Positions 47,413 to 58,113 of a stretch of DNA of 64,000 nucleotides are shown here, in pieces. The translations under genes and the position numbers were made by a program. Below the pieces are notes generated by a model, which saw only the letters and a list, made by a program, of their open reading frames with translations, had not been told where the DNA came from and made no database searches. Position 1 is the first letter of the stretch, and every line of letters begins with the position of its first letter. Source of the DNA: Lysobacteraceae bacterium (GTDB taxonomy: Bacteria; Pseudomonadota; Gammaproteobacteria; Xanthomonadales; Rhodanobacteraceae); NCBI GenBank assembly GCA_004143945.1, contig SEHB01000006.1:124001-188000 (forward strand), written 5' to 3'.

Positions 47413-48312
47413 ATGCAGGCAGCGACCACCGAACCCTGCGCCGAGCTCGAGCGCGTGGTGCGACGCCACGGCGCGACGATCGCGCTCGACGGCGTCAGTC
47501 TCGCCGTGCGCGCAGGCGAGGTGCTCGCGCTGCTCGGGGCGAACGGCGCGGGCAAGAGCACCGCGATCGCGTGCTGGCTCGGCCTGCTCGATCCGCACGC
47601 GGGCCATGCGCGCCTGTTCGGCCGATCGCCGCGCCTGCTGTCGGCGCGGCGCCTGACCGGCGTGATGCTGCAGGACGCGCAGTTGCCGTCGCCGCTGCGC
47701 GTGGGCGAACTGCTCGCGCACGCGCGCAGCTGCTACCCCGCGCCGCGCACCGAAGCAGAGTGCGTCGAACTGGCCGGTCTCGACGGTTTGATGAGGCGGC
47801 GCTACGGCGCACTCTCGGGCGGCCAGCAGCGCCGCGTGCAGTTCGCGCTCGCGCTGTGCGGTCGCCCACGCCTGATGTTCCTCGACGAACCCGGCTCGGG
47901 CCTCGACATCGAGGCGCGCGGCCTGCTCTGGCAGTCGATCCGCGCGATGGCCGGGGACGGCTGCGCGGTCGTCCTCACGACCCACGATCTCGGCGAGGCC
48001 GAGACGCTCGCGAGCCGCGTCGCCGTGCTCGCGCGAGGCCGCGTCGTCGCCGATGGCCAACGCGACGCGCTGCGTGCGCGCATCGCGGCCTGCACGGTGC
48101 GCTGTCGCAGCACGCTCGATGCGACCGACGTCGCGACCTGGCCCGGCGTGCGCAGCGCGCGGCGCGAGGGCGACCGACTCGAGCTCGTCGTCGATCCGGC
48201 CGAGCCGCTGGTGCGGCGCCTGCTGCACGAGGACGCGGATCTCGGCGAGCTCGAGGTGCTGCGCGCGGGGCTTGCAGACGTCTTCAGCGAGATCACGAGG
48301 AGCGCCGCATGA
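47413..48312 (+). CDS. ABC transporter ATP-binding protein
   Basis: The 299-residue protein has Walker A GANGAGKSTA, the Q-loop VMLQDAQLPSPL, signature LSGGQQRRVQFALAL, Walker B LMFLDEPGSGLD and switch His in TTHDLGEAE. It is of the ABC-2/DrrA-like exporter type, with a C-terminal accessory domain of about 80 residues. ATG 47413 follows AGGAG with seven-base spacing. It overlaps the permease gene by four bases (ATGA), and a DesK-like kinase gene follows. Confidence 0.93.
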   Translation: MQAATTEPCAELERVVRRHGATIALDGVSLAVRAGEVLALLGANGAGKSTAIACWLGLLDPHAGHARLFGRSPRLLSARRLTGVMLQDAQLPSPLRVGELLAHARSCYPAPRTEAECVELAGLDGLMRRRYGALSGGQQRRVQFALALCGRPRLMFLDEPGSGLDIEARGLLWQSIRAMAGDGCAVVLTTHDLGEAETLASRVAVLARGRVVADGQRDALRARIAACTVRCRSTLDATDVATWPGVRSARREGDRLELVVDPAEPLVRRLLHEDADLGELEVLRAGLADVFSEITRSAA

Positions 48313-49088
48313 GCGCCGCCACCACCGTCCCCGCGCCGCGCGTCGACCTGCTGCGCTGCTACGCGCTCGAGGCGAAACTCGAATTCCTGCGCATGCTGCG
48401 CACGCCCGCGTTCGTGCTGCCGACGCTGCTGTTCCCGCCGATGTTCTACCTGCTGTTCGGCGTGATGCTCGCGCGTGCGTCGTCGCCAGGCGCCTACCAG
48501 CCCGCGGTGTACCTGCTCGCGACCTACAACGTGTTCGGGGTGATGGCGCCCGGGTTGTTCGGATTCGGCGTGACGGTCGCGCTCGACCGCGAACGCGGTT
48601 GGCACGCGCTCAAGCGCGCGATGCCGATGCCGCCCGGTGCCTGGCTCGCGGCCAAGCTCGCGATGGCGATGCTGTTCGCGGGCGTGATCTTCGCGATCAT
48701 GGCGCTGGTCGCGATCGGCTTCGGCGGCGTCGACCTGCCGCTTCGGGCGTGGGCCGGCCTGTTCGTCGTGGACGTGCTCGGCGTGCTGCCGTTCTGCGCG
48801 ATGGGCCTGTTCGTCGGTTGCGTCGTCGACGGGCAAGGTGCGCCGGCCGTCGCGAACCTCATCTACCTGCCGATGGCGTTCCTGTCCGGGCTCTGGTTCC
48901 CGCTGCACGTCCTGCCGCCCCTCGTCGGCGACATCGCGCCGCTGTGGCCGGCCTGGCACCTCGGCCGCCTCGCGCTCGCGGCGGTCGGGCAGGCCGCATC
49001 GGCGGGATCGGCAGGGCACGTGCTCGCGCTCGTCGCGACCACCGCGCTGTTCCTCGTGCTCGCGCGCTGGCGACTCGTGCGCGGATAG
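48309..49088 (+). CDS. ABC-2 type transporter permease
   Basis: The 259-residue membrane protein has six hydrophobic helices in the ABC-2 arrangement. A family-like FGFGVTVALDRERGWHALKR segment follows the second helix, and NLIYLPMAFLSGLWFPLHVL marks the fifth. With the upstream ATPase it should form an exporter. The cargo is unknown; similar kinase-linked exporters are tied to membrane-lipid or antimicrobial stress (inference). Confidence 0.92.
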   Translation: MSAATTVPAPRVDLLRCYALEAKLEFLRMLRTPAFVLPTLLFPPMFYLLFGVMLARASSPGAYQPAVYLLATYNVFGVMAPGLFGFGVTVALDRERGWHALKRAMPMPPGAWLAAKLAMAMLFAGVIFAIMALVAIGFGGVDLPLRAWAGLFVVDVLGVLPFCAMGLFVGCVVDGQGAPAVANLIYLPMAFLSGLWFPLHVLPPLVGDIAPLWPAWHLGRLALAAVGQAASAGSAGHVLALVATTALFLVLARWRLVRG

Positions 49089-49141
49089 GGCGAACGACCG
49101 ATGCAGGCACTATCATCCAGCGAGCGAACGAGGCCGATGCC

Positions 49142-50302
49142 GTGACCGATCTGTTGCGAAGCCTGCGCGCGCGCGCGCTGCCGAGCCGCTTCGTCGATGA
49201 AGAGGGCAGTGCGCCGCTGTGGAGCCTGCTCTACCTCGGCTTCCTGTTCATGAACTGGAACAACGCGCCGGTCGGGGACTGGCTGCCGCTCACGATCGCG
49301 AGCATCGCGCTGTTCCTGCCGCTGTACTTCCGTGCGCTGTGGCAATGCGGTCGCCGCATCCTCGTGCTGGCGGCTGCGATCGCGCTGCTCGGCTGCCTGC
49401 TCGTCCCGTTCAACACGGGTGCGAACACCTACCTCATCTACGCGGGCGCGTTGCTGCCTGCGAGCGGCATCCCGCTGCGGGCGTCGATCGCGTCGATCTT
49501 CGGCGGGCTCGCGGTGTTCGCGGTCGAGCTCGCCTGGGTGCTCGAATGGCCGACGCGGTTCGTCGTGATTTCCGTCGCGATCACCGCGCTGGTCGCGACC
49601 GCGATCTGCGTCGCGAACCACCACCAGCGCGAGAAGCGCCAACGCCAGGCCGAGCTCAAGCTCAGCCACGATGAAGTGCGCAGGCTCGCGGCGCTGGCCG
49701 AGCGCGAGCGGATCGGGCGCGACCTGCACGACCTTCTGGGCCACACCTTGTCGCTGATCACGCTGAAGGCCGAACTCGCGGTGCGGCTGTTCGATCGCGA
49801 CGCGCTCGCCGCGCGGCGTGAAATCGTCGACGTCGAGCGCGTCGCGCGCGACGCGCTCGGGCAGGTGCGCCGGGCCGTCACCGGCATCCGCGCGGCCGGC
49901 CTCGCGGCCGAACTCGCGTCGGCCAAGCTGCTGCTCGAATCGTGCGGCACGCGCCTCGCGTACGAGCGCGCCGATTGGTCGTTGCCGCCCGAGGTGGAGA
50001 CCACGCTCGCGTTGGTCGTGCGCGAGGCGGTCACGAACGTGCAGCGGCATGCGCAGGCCAGCTCGGTGAGGATCGCAATCGAAACCGATGGGAACGAGGT
50101 CGTGCTGGAGGTGCGCGACGATGGCAACGGCGCGCGCGTTGTCGCGGGCAATGGACTGGCCGGCATGTGCGAGCGCCTCGCGGTGCTCGACGGACGCCTC
50201 CACATCGATTCCGTGCGCGGCAGCGGCACCTGCCTCGTCGCGCGTGTGCCGCTCAACGCCTGGCCGGATCCGGCCACGACGCCCGCGGCGTTGGGTTCCT
50301 GA
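49142..50302 (+). CDS. DesK/NarL-type sensor histidine kinase
   Basis: The 386-residue protein has five to six hydrophobic helices at about 25-155 and a short coiled coil. The HisKA_3 phosphoacceptor box ERERIGRDLHDLLGHTLS follows. A C-terminal ATPase domain has VVREAVTNVQRHAQAS and GNGLAGMCERL. The GTG start at 49142 is the best in frame, with GAGG upstream. In related operons ATPase, permease, kinase and NarL-type regulator usually run in a row. Here the likely regulator begins at 52496, after an inserted block. Confidence 0.88.
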   Translation: MTDLLRSLRARALPSRFVDEEGSAPLWSLLYLGFLFMNWNNAPVGDWLPLTIASIALFLPLYFRALWQCGRRILVLAAAIALLGCLLVPFNTGANTYLIYAGALLPASGIPLRASIASIFGGLAVFAVELAWVLEWPTRFVVISVAITALVATAICVANHHQREKRQRQAELKLSHDEVRRLAALAERERIGRDLHDLLGHTLSLITLKAELAVRLFDRDALAARREIVDVERVARDALGQVRRAVTGIRAAGLAAELASAKLLLESCGTRLAYERADWSLPPEVETTLALVVREAVTNVQRHAQASSVRIAIETDGNEVVLEVRDDGNGARVVAGNGLAGMCERLAVLDGRLHIDSVRGSGTCLVARVPLNAWPDPATTPAALGS

Positions 50303-50314
50303 TCGCGCCAGCAT

Positions 50315-50590
50315 CCGTTCGCCCGGAGTGAGGCCGAAGTCAAACGGCCAGTCGCCGTGCAGTCGCATGCGTGCGCTTCGACTGCGCGCCTTGCAGGCGC
50401 TGCGCTCAGCGCGAACGGGAGTTTTCCGGTATCAGTTCGCGTATGCGCTCGGCGCGAACGGGTGTTCCGCCCGTTCGCCCTGAGCGCAGGCCGAAGGCCG
50501 AAGGCCGAAGTGGAGGGGCCAGGTCGCCGTGCAGTCCCACGCGTGCGCTTCGACTCCGCAACCTACGGTCGCTGCGCTCAGCGCGAACGG
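50315..50590. repeat. Two GTTCGCCCTGAGCGCAG-type palindromic repeats
   Basis: Unit A (50315-50418) and unit B (50471-50590) both run from CCGTTCGCCC to GCGCGAACGG, with inverted arms TGAGCGCAG/CTGCGCTCA and a CTTCGACT core. They share arms with the cluster at 29753-30290 but have a different centre (AGGTCGCCGTGCAGTCCCAC in unit B). They fill the 347-base gap between the kinase and the convergent peptidase; no gene is seen there. Confidence 0.82.
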
Positions 50591-50649
50591 TTTACGGTGC
50601 CGCATGGCGCTGCGCTCGGCGCGAGCGGTTGCCGTGCCGCATGCTGCGC

Positions 50650-51492
50650 TCAATCCGCGTCAGCATCGATTTTCAGCGACGTCAACTCGGCGTCGCCGGC
50701 TGCAGCCGCCGCCGCGGCTCGCATGCGCGCGATGCGCGCAGCGTCCGCAGGATGGGTCGAAAACAGCGTCGGCCCCTGGCCGGGTCCGGCGCGATGGTCG
50801 GCGAGCACCCGGAACACCGCATCGGTGCCGCGTGCGTGGCCGTACAGCGAAACGACCGCTGCGAGCGCGGCCTCGTCCGCGCGTCGCTCGACTGCGCGCG
50901 AGTATCCGAGCGTGACGAGCCGCGCGAGTTGCGGCAGCAGCGCGTGCCCGTCGCCCGCGAGGACCGCGATCAGCAACGCGATCGAAGCGCCGCCGCCGAT
51001 CGCCGAGATCGGATCGCGCGCACGCAGGTGGCCGAGTTCGTGCGCGAGGACGAGTGCGAGCGCGTTCTCGCTCGGCATGCGCCGGTACAGGCCCTGCGTC
51101 ACGATCACGTGTCCGCCGAGTGTCGCGAATGCATTGGGCGTGTCCGAATCGGCGAGGTGCACGGTCGGCACCATGCCTTCGGGCAGGTCCATGCGTGCCA
51201 CGAGTCGCGACGCGAGCTCCGCGAGATAGGCCTCGATGCGTGCATGCGTCGCGTCCGGCGCGCCGCCTGCACCCGCGTCGAGCAGGTCGAAGCCGAACAC
51301 GTGACTGCCGACCATCGCCTGTTCGGTCGCATACGGAATGCGCCGCGCGAGCCAGCCGCCGGCGACCCACAGCAGCGCGCTGCCGATCACGATGCACAGG
51401 CCGATGCCCGCGCACAGCCTGAGGAACTGCGCGAGTGGACTCTCGCGCGAGACATTGACCTCATGCGGAACCGGCGGGTTTTCGTAGCTCAT
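50650..51492 (-). CDS. M48-family membrane metallopeptidase
   Basis: The 280-residue protein has an N-terminal membrane helix (FLRLCAGIGLCIVIGSALLW) and zinc motif HELGH within LVLAHELGHLRARDP. The downstream third-ligand Glu is probably in AVERRADEAAL. A second hydrophobic stretch follows HELGH. The layout is that of HtpX/M48 peptidases that cut membrane or periplasmic proteins. ATG 51492 is preferred to an upstream arginine-rich extension. Confidence 0.88.
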   Translation of the reverse strand: MSYENPPVPHEVNVSRESPLAQFLRLCAGIGLCIVIGSALLWVAGGWLARRIPYATEQAMVGSHVFGFDLLDAGAGGAPDATHARIEAYLAELASRLVARMDLPEGMVPTVHLADSDTPNAFATLGGHVIVTQGLYRRMPSENALALVLAHELGHLRARDPISAIGGGASIALLIAVLAGDGHALLPQLARLVTLGYSRAVERRADEAALAAVVSLYGHARGTDAVFRVLADHRAGPGQGPTLFSTHPADAARIARMRAAAAAAAGDAELTSLKIDADAD

Positions 51493-51538
51493 CCCGGCGC
51501 TTCGCACCTTCGTCCGCACGCCGGGCCGGCACGGCAGG

Positions 51539-52048
51539 TCATCCGCGTGCCTCGAGGCGCGACTCGGACATCGCCGGGCGCGTCGGGATCGCACTCGCCG
51601 GAACGAGCGCCGTGCCGTAGGCGAGGAATTCGGCCGAGAACAGCGCCTGCCTGCGATGGTCTTCGGACAGCGACGCGGTCTCGAAGCGCACGTTGAACAC
51701 CATCGTCGCGCCGATCGCCTGCGCGTCGCGCTTCATGCGCACGATCGCCTCGCGACGCCCGCGGTCCATCAGCGATTCGTACACGCCGAGTCGCCCGCCG
51801 ACGAGGCTCGCGAGCGACGCCGCGATGCGCTTGAAATAGTCCTCCGCGATCACGACCGAGCCGGTGACGAGGCGCGTCCGGCGGTACTCGTCCGGCGGCG
51901 GCGTGCGTTCGTTGAACACGAGGATGCGCGCGAGCTGGCGTTCGGCCTGCGCGAGCTCGCGGAAATGCCGCTGTTCGGCGATCCGGCCGAACACGAGGCC
52001 GATCGCGAGCAGCGCGACGAAGAAGCCGACCTGTATCAGGAATTCCAT
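51539..52048 (-). CDS. YbjQ-like protein with N-terminal membrane anchor
   Basis: The 169-residue product has one membrane helix (LIQVGFFVALLAIGLVFG), a charged linker, then a YbjQ/UPF0145-like domain (TRLVTGSVVIAEDYFKR, IGATMVFNVRFETASL, AEFLAYGTALV). The domain matches the downstream paralogue at 52051-52365. UPF0145 forms pentameric beta-sandwiches and is sometimes called heavy-metal-binding; function unknown. It is two bases after that gene's stop and in the same operon. Confidence 0.82.
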   Translation of the reverse strand: MEFLIQVGFFVALLAIGLVFGRIAEQRHFRELAQAERQLARILVFNERTPPPDEYRRTRLVTGSVVIAEDYFKRIAASLASLVGGRLGVYESLMDRGRREAIVRMKRDAQAIGATMVFNVRFETASLSEDHRRQALFSAEFLAYGTALVPASAIPTRPAMSESRLEARG

Positions 52049-52050
52049 CG

Positions 52051-52365
52051 CTACTGCACCACGACCGCGGTGCCGTAGGCCATCACCTCGGCCGCACCCG
52101 CGGTGATGTTCGAGGTCGAGAAGCGCACGTTGACGACGGCGTTCGCGCCGACCGCCTTCGCCTGCGCCAGCATGCGCGCCGTCGCTTCATCGCGCGACTC
52201 GGCCAGCAGTTCGGTGTAGGCCTTGAGTTCGCCGCCGACGATATTCTTGAGCCCGGCGAGGATGTCGCGGCCCGCATGCTTGGCACGCACGGTCGAGCCC
52301 TGCACGAGACCGAGGTGGCGCACCGTGGTCTTGCCCGGGATCGCCTCGAGGTTGCTGATTTCCAT
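52051..52365 (-). CDS. YbjQ family protein (UPF0145)
   Basis: The 104-residue protein matches the UPF0145 family: LGLVQGSTVRAKHAGRDI, GGELKAYTELL, AVGANAVVNVRFSTSNI and the closing YGTAVVVQ. It is cytoplasmic and of unknown function. It is the first gene of a leftward three-gene run (UPF0145, anchored UPF0145, M48 peptidase) that separates the DesK-like kinase from the response regulator. Confidence 0.88.
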   Translation of the reverse strand: MEISNLEAIPGKTTVRHLGLVQGSTVRAKHAGRDILAGLKNIVGGELKAYTELLAESRDEATARMLAQAKAVGANAVVNVRFSTSNITAGAAEVMAYGTAVVVQ

Positions 52366-52495
52366 TCCTTCCCCCTTCGTCTGCCAGCGGCTGCCGGCGC
52401 GCTAGCGTAGCGCCTCCGCGCGCGCATGGACCAGCGGCGTCACCCGCCGCGATTGCGCTACAGTCCGCACGGTTTCACCGAAGCGGGGACAGGGC

Positions 52496-53098
52496 GTGAT
52501 CCGGGTGTTGCTGGCGGAAGACCAGGCGATGGTGCGAGGTGCGTTGTCCGCGCTGCTCGGCCTCGAGCCCGACATCGAGGTCGTCGGACAGGCTGCCGAT
52601 GGCGAGGAAGCCTGGCGCCTGCTGCAGCAGTGCGCGCCCGACGTCTTCGTGACCGACATCGAAATGCCCGGGCTGACCGGGCTCGAACTCGCGCAGCGCG
52701 TGCGTCGGCACGAACTTGCGTGCAAGGTCGTGATCCTGACCACGTTCGCGCGGCCCGGCTTCCTGCGCCGCGCGCTCGAGGCCGGCGTCGGCGGCTACCT
52801 GCTCAAGGATGCGCCGGCGACGCAACTCGCGGAGGCGCTCCGCACCGTGCACCGCGGCGGCCGCGCGATCGACCCGCAACTCGCGATGGGCGCGTGGTCG
52901 GAGGCCGATCCGCTCAACGACCGCGAACGCCAGTTGCTGCGCCTCGCGGGCGAAGGCCTGTCCGCGGGCGAGATCGCCGAACGCCTGAACCTCTCGCACG
53001 GCACCGTGCGCAACTACCTCTCCGAAGCGATCGGCAAGCTCGGTGTCGGCAACCGCATCGAGGCGTACCGGCTGGCTCGTCAGAAGGGGTGGCTGTGA
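52496..53098 (+). CDS. NarL/DesR-type response regulator
   Basis: The 200-residue regulator has a receiver domain (LLAEDQAMVRG, phosphoacceptor in VFVTDIEMPGLTG, Lys in YLLKDAPA). A LuxR-type helix-turn-helix follows (LNDRERQLLRLAGEGLSAGE, then LNLSHGTVRNYLSEAIGKL). The GTG start follows GGGGACAGGG. Its type fits the DesK-like kinase at 49142-50302, 2.2 kb away on the same strand. Fifteen or so bases after the stop a palindromic repeat runs up to queA. Confidence 0.92.
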   Translation: MIRVLLAEDQAMVRGALSALLGLEPDIEVVGQAADGEEAWRLLQQCAPDVFVTDIEMPGLTGLELAQRVRRHELACKVVILTTFARPGFLRRALEAGVGGYLLKDAPATQLAEALRTVHRGGRAIDPQLAMGAWSEADPLNDRERQLLRLAGEGLSAGEIAERLNLSHGTVRNYLSEAIGKLGVGNRIEAYRLARQKGWL

Positions 53099-53100
53099 AG

Positions 53101-53224
53101 GGCGGGGAATGGGGAACAGGGAATAGGAGCGGCAGGAGCACGATGCGAAACTGTGGCGCGTCGTGCGGAGAGGCCGCGCGGCCCTTACCATTCCCTGTTC
53201 CCCATTCCCCATTCCCATTCCCCG
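53101..53224. repeat. GGGAATAG-type palindromic repeat upstream of queA
   Basis: The left arm GGCGGGGAATGGGGAACAGG then GAATAGG (53101-53127) mirrors CCATTCCCTGTTCCCCATTC and a further CCC/ATTCCC run to 53224. The centre is about 60 bases. The right arm ends one base before the queA TTG start. Confidence 0.82.
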
Positions 53225-54251
53225 ATTGAACAAGCACGACTTCCACTTCGACCTGCCGCCCGCGCTGATCGCGCAGGCGCCGCTGCCGGAACGGTCGGGA
53301 AGTCGCTTGCTGCTCGCCGACGGCGCTACGCGACGCATCGAGGATCGCCGCTTCGTCGAGCTTCCGGAGCTGCTGCGCGCGGGCGACCTGCTCGTGTTCA
53401 ACGACACGCGCGTGCTGCCTGCGCGTCTGTTCGGACGCAAGGCGAGTGGAGGGGCGGTCGAGATCCTGATCGAGCGTATCACCGGCACGCACGAGGCGCT
53501 CGCGCAGCTCGGCGTCAGCAAGAAGCCCAGGCCGGGAGCGCGGATCGCGTTGCAGGATGGCAGCGAAGTCGAAGTGCTCGCGCGCGAGGGGACGTTCTTC
53601 CGCCTGCGCTTCGATGTCGTCGAGCCGCTCGAGAAGCTGCTGTCGCGCGTCGGGCGCATGCCGCTGCCGCCGTACATCGCGCGTGATGCGGGGGCGGCCG
53701 ACCAGGAGCGTTACCAGACCGTCTACGCGCGCGAGGCTGGCGCGGTCGCCGCGCCGACCGCGGGGCTGCATTTCGATGCGGCGTTGCTGGAACGGCTCGC
53801 CACGCGCGGCATCGAATCGGGCTACGTCACGCTGCACGTCGGTGCGGGCACGTTCCAGCCGGTGCGCGCCGAGCGCATCGAGGACCATGCGATGCATCGC
53901 GAGTGGCTCAATGTCGGCGCGGGCCTGGTGGAACAGATCCGGCGCACGCGCGAGCGCGGCGGCCGCGTCGTCGCGGTGGGCACCACGGTCGTGCGCGCGC
54001 TCGAAAGCGCGGCGCGCGACGGTCAGCTCGCGCCGTTCGCGGGCGAGACGCAGATCTTCATCTTCCCGGGCTACCGCATCACGACCGTCGATGCGCTGCT
54101 GACCAATTTCCACCTGCCCGAATCGACGCTGCTGATGCTGGTGTCGGCGTTCGCCGGACGCGAATTCGTGCTCGACGCCTACCGCCACGCGGTCGAACAG
54201 CGCTACCGCTTCTTCTCGTACGGGGACGCGATGCTGGTGTGGCCGTGTGGC

Positions 54252-55485
<1,234 letters not shown>

Positions 55486-55779
55486 GGGGCGAGTTGGCCT
55501 CGCCATCGGTGACGCGGGGTAACGGGGATGCTCGTCGGATCGCAAGCCCGAGCGAGCGGCCCGCGGACGGGAAGCGTCGAAGGTGAACTCCGGGACGGGG
55601 ACGACGGTCGCAAGATTGAGCGTGTGCGTGGAACCTGCCTTCCAGCGCTCGGCCCCCGGCGTCCAGCCTCGGCAGGCAGGCTCCGGGTCCCGTGCGCGGC
55701 CCGGATCGGCATGCCATAATCCGCGACCTTTTCGATGGTTGCCGCGTCCGCGCGGGCAACCGCATCCGCCGGAGTACAC

Positions 55780-56112
55780 ATGGATTTCCTGATCTCGAAT
55801 GCGTATGCGCAGGCCGCGGCCCCGGCCGCCGCGCCGAACCCGCTGATGTCGTTCCTGCCGCTGATCATCCTGTTCGGCATCTTCTACTTCATGCTGATCC
55901 GGCCGCAGATGAAGCGCGCCAAGGAACAGCGTGCGATGGTCGCGGCGCTGAGCAAGGGCGATGAAGTGCTCACGAACGGCGGCCTGCTCGGGCGCATCGA
56001 CAGCATCGCCGAGCAGTTCGTGACGCTCGAACTCGCGCCCGGCGTGGTCGTGAAGTTGCGCAAGGACGCCGTTTCGGCCGTGTTGCCGAAGGGCACGCTG
56101 AAGACCGCCTGA
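55780..56112 (+). CDS. yajC: Preprotein translocase subunit YajC
   Basis: YajC joins SecDF in the holotranslocon. The 110-residue protein has a short N-terminal region rich in Ala, one membrane helix (FLPLIILFGIFYFMLIRPQ), then the conserved AKEQRAMVAALSKGDEVLTN and GGLLGRI segments. GGAG precedes the ATG. The 294-base gap upstream holds a CATAAT box at 55715-55720 that could be a -10 element for yajC-secDF, plus a GGGCTGAGGGCTGAGG run after tgt. Confidence 0.96.
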   Translation: MDFLISNAYAQAAAPAAAPNPLMSFLPLIILFGIFYFMLIRPQMKRAKEQRAMVAALSKGDEVLTNGGLLGRIDSIAEQFVTLELAPGVVVKLRKDAVSAVLPKGTLKTA

Positions 56113-56185
56113 TTCCCCGCCGCCGGACCCGCGAACCCGCCGCCCGTGTCGGCGGGCTGGCCGTCGTGATGCATTGGACCCCAAG

Positions 56186-58102
56186 ATGAACGAATTCCCT
56201 CGCTGGAAGTACGTGCTGGTCGTCGTCGTGCTGTTGCTCGGCGTGCTCTACGGCGTGCCGAACCTGTTCGTGCAGCAGCCCGCCGTGCAGATCAATGCCA
56301 ATCGCGGCGCCACCGTCGACGAGGCGCTGAAGGAACGCGTGCAGGGGGTGCTCGAGAAGGAAAAGATCACCTTCGACCGCATCGAGACCGGCGATGGCCG
56401 CATGCTGGTTCGCCTGCCGATCGGCGAAACCGAAGAGCAGGCGAAGGCGCAGGAAAAGCTGCGCACGGAACTCGGCGACCAGTACGTCGTGGCGCTCAAC
56501 CTCGCCTCCACCGTTCCCGCCTGGATGCGCGCGATCGGCGCGCGCGAAATGCCCAAGGGTCTGGACCTGCAGGGCGGCGTGCACTTCCTGATGGAAGTCG
56601 ATTCCAAGGACGTCATCGAGAAGCAGCTGCAGCGCTTTTCCGACGACATTCGCTCCGCGTTGCGCGACCGCGACATCCGTTACCAGTCGGTCGGCCGCGG
56701 CCCGCAAGGCCTGGTCGTGACCCTGCGCAACGACGAGGACCGCGATGCGGCGCTGACCGCGATCACCGCGGCCGTGCCCGATGTCGAAGTCAGCCGCGGC
56801 GCGCAGGTCGGCGACGCCTGGACCCTCAACGCGAACGTGAAGCCGGAGAAGATCCGCGAGATCTCGCAGAACACGATCCGCCAGAACGTCGCGACGCTGA
56901 GCAACCGCATCAACGCGCTCGGCGTGGCCGAGCCGCTGATCCAGCAGCAGGGCGAGAACCGCATCGCGGTCGAGCTGCCGGGCGTGCAGGACACCGCCGA
57001 GGCGAAGAAGACGCTCGGCGCGCAGGCGACGCTCGAATACCGCGCGGTCGACGAGAACGCCGACGCGTTCGCCGCGATGCGCACCGGACAGGTGCCGCCC
57101 GACGACAAGCTGTACTACCGTCGCGACCGCGGGCCGGACGGCAAGCAGATCCCGATCCTCTTGAAGAAGAAGATCATCGTCAGCGGCGACGAGATGGTGG
57201 ACGCGACCAGCGCGCCGGATCCTCAGTCGGGCACGCCGTCGGTGTCGGTCGTGCTGAACTCGGCCGGCGGTCGCAAGATGCTCGACTTCACCACCAAGAG
57301 CGTCGGCAAGCCGATGGCGGTCGTCTACATCGAGCGCACGCCTGAAGTGCGCGTCGTCGACGGCAAGGAAGTGCGCAGCACGAAGATCACCGAGGAGGTG
57401 ATCAGTGTCGCGAACATCCGTGGCGTGTTCTCCAACCGCTTCCAGACCACCGGCCTCGGCAGCAACGACGAAGCCGCCGAACTCGCGCTGCTGCTGCGCT
57501 CCGGCTCGCTGGCTGCGCCGATCGACATCGTCGAGGAACGCGTGATCGGCCCGAGCCTCGGCAAGGACAACATCCAGAAGGGCATCATGGCGGTGCTGCT
57601 CGGCCTCGGCGCCGTGCTCGTGTTCATGGCGTTCTACTACTGGCTGTTCGGTTTGATCGCCGACCTCGCGCTGGTGTTCAACCTCGTGCTGCTGCTCGCG
57701 GTCATGAGCGCGGTCGGCGTGACGCTGACGATGCCGGGCATCGCGGGCATCGTGCTCACGCTCGGCATGGCGATCGACGCGAACGTGCTGATCTGCGAAC
57801 GCGTGCGTGAGGAACTGCGCAACGGCTCCAGCCCGCTCGCCGCGATCCGCGCCGGCTACGACAAGGCATGGGCCACCATCCTCGACGCCAACGTGACCCA
57901 CCTGATCTCGGCGCTCGCGCTGATGACGCTCGGCTCCGGCGCGATTCGCGGATTCGGCGTCACGCTGTTCATCGGCATCCTGACCTCGATGTTCACCTCG
58001 GTCACGGTCAGCCACGCGATCACCAATCTCGTGCACGGTCGCCGCAAGAAGCTCAAGGGGCTGTCGATCGGCAGCGGTTACACGCGCGCCGCGGCTGCCT
58101 GA
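56186..58102 (+). CDS. secD: Protein translocase subunit SecD
   Basis: SecD uses the proton gradient with SecF to help export after SecA-driven translocation. The 638-residue protein has the first helix WKYVLVVVVLLLGVLYGVPN, periplasmic P1 domains (KGLDLQGGVHFLMEVD, TLSNRINALGVAEPLIQQQG), and five C-terminal helices with VLTLGMAIDANVLICERVRE. ATG 56186 is preferred to TTG 56174. secF follows after 11 bases. Confidence 0.97.
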   Translation: MNEFPRWKYVLVVVVLLLGVLYGVPNLFVQQPAVQINANRGATVDEALKERVQGVLEKEKITFDRIETGDGRMLVRLPIGETEEQAKAQEKLRTELGDQYVVALNLASTVPAWMRAIGAREMPKGLDLQGGVHFLMEVDSKDVIEKQLQRFSDDIRSALRDRDIRYQSVGRGPQGLVVTLRNDEDRDAALTAITAAVPDVEVSRGAQVGDAWTLNANVKPEKIREISQNTIRQNVATLSNRINALGVAEPLIQQQGENRIAVELPGVQDTAEAKKTLGAQATLEYRAVDENADAFAAMRTGQVPPDDKLYYRRDRGPDGKQIPILLKKKIIVSGDEMVDATSAPDPQSGTPSVSVVLNSAGGRKMLDFTTKSVGKPMAVVYIERTPEVRVVDGKEVRSTKITEEVISVANIRGVFSNRFQTTGLGSNDEAAELALLLRSGSLAAPIDIVEERVIGPSLGKDNIQKGIMAVLLGLGAVLVFMAFYYWLFGLIADLALVFNLVLLLAVMSAVGVTLTMPGIAGIVLTLGMAIDANVLICERVREELRNGSSPLAAIRAGYDKAWATILDANVTHLISALALMTLGSGAIRGFGVTLFIGILTSMFTSVTVSHAITNLVHGRRKKLKGLSIGSGYTRAAAA

Positions 58103-58113
58103 CAGGAACGGAC

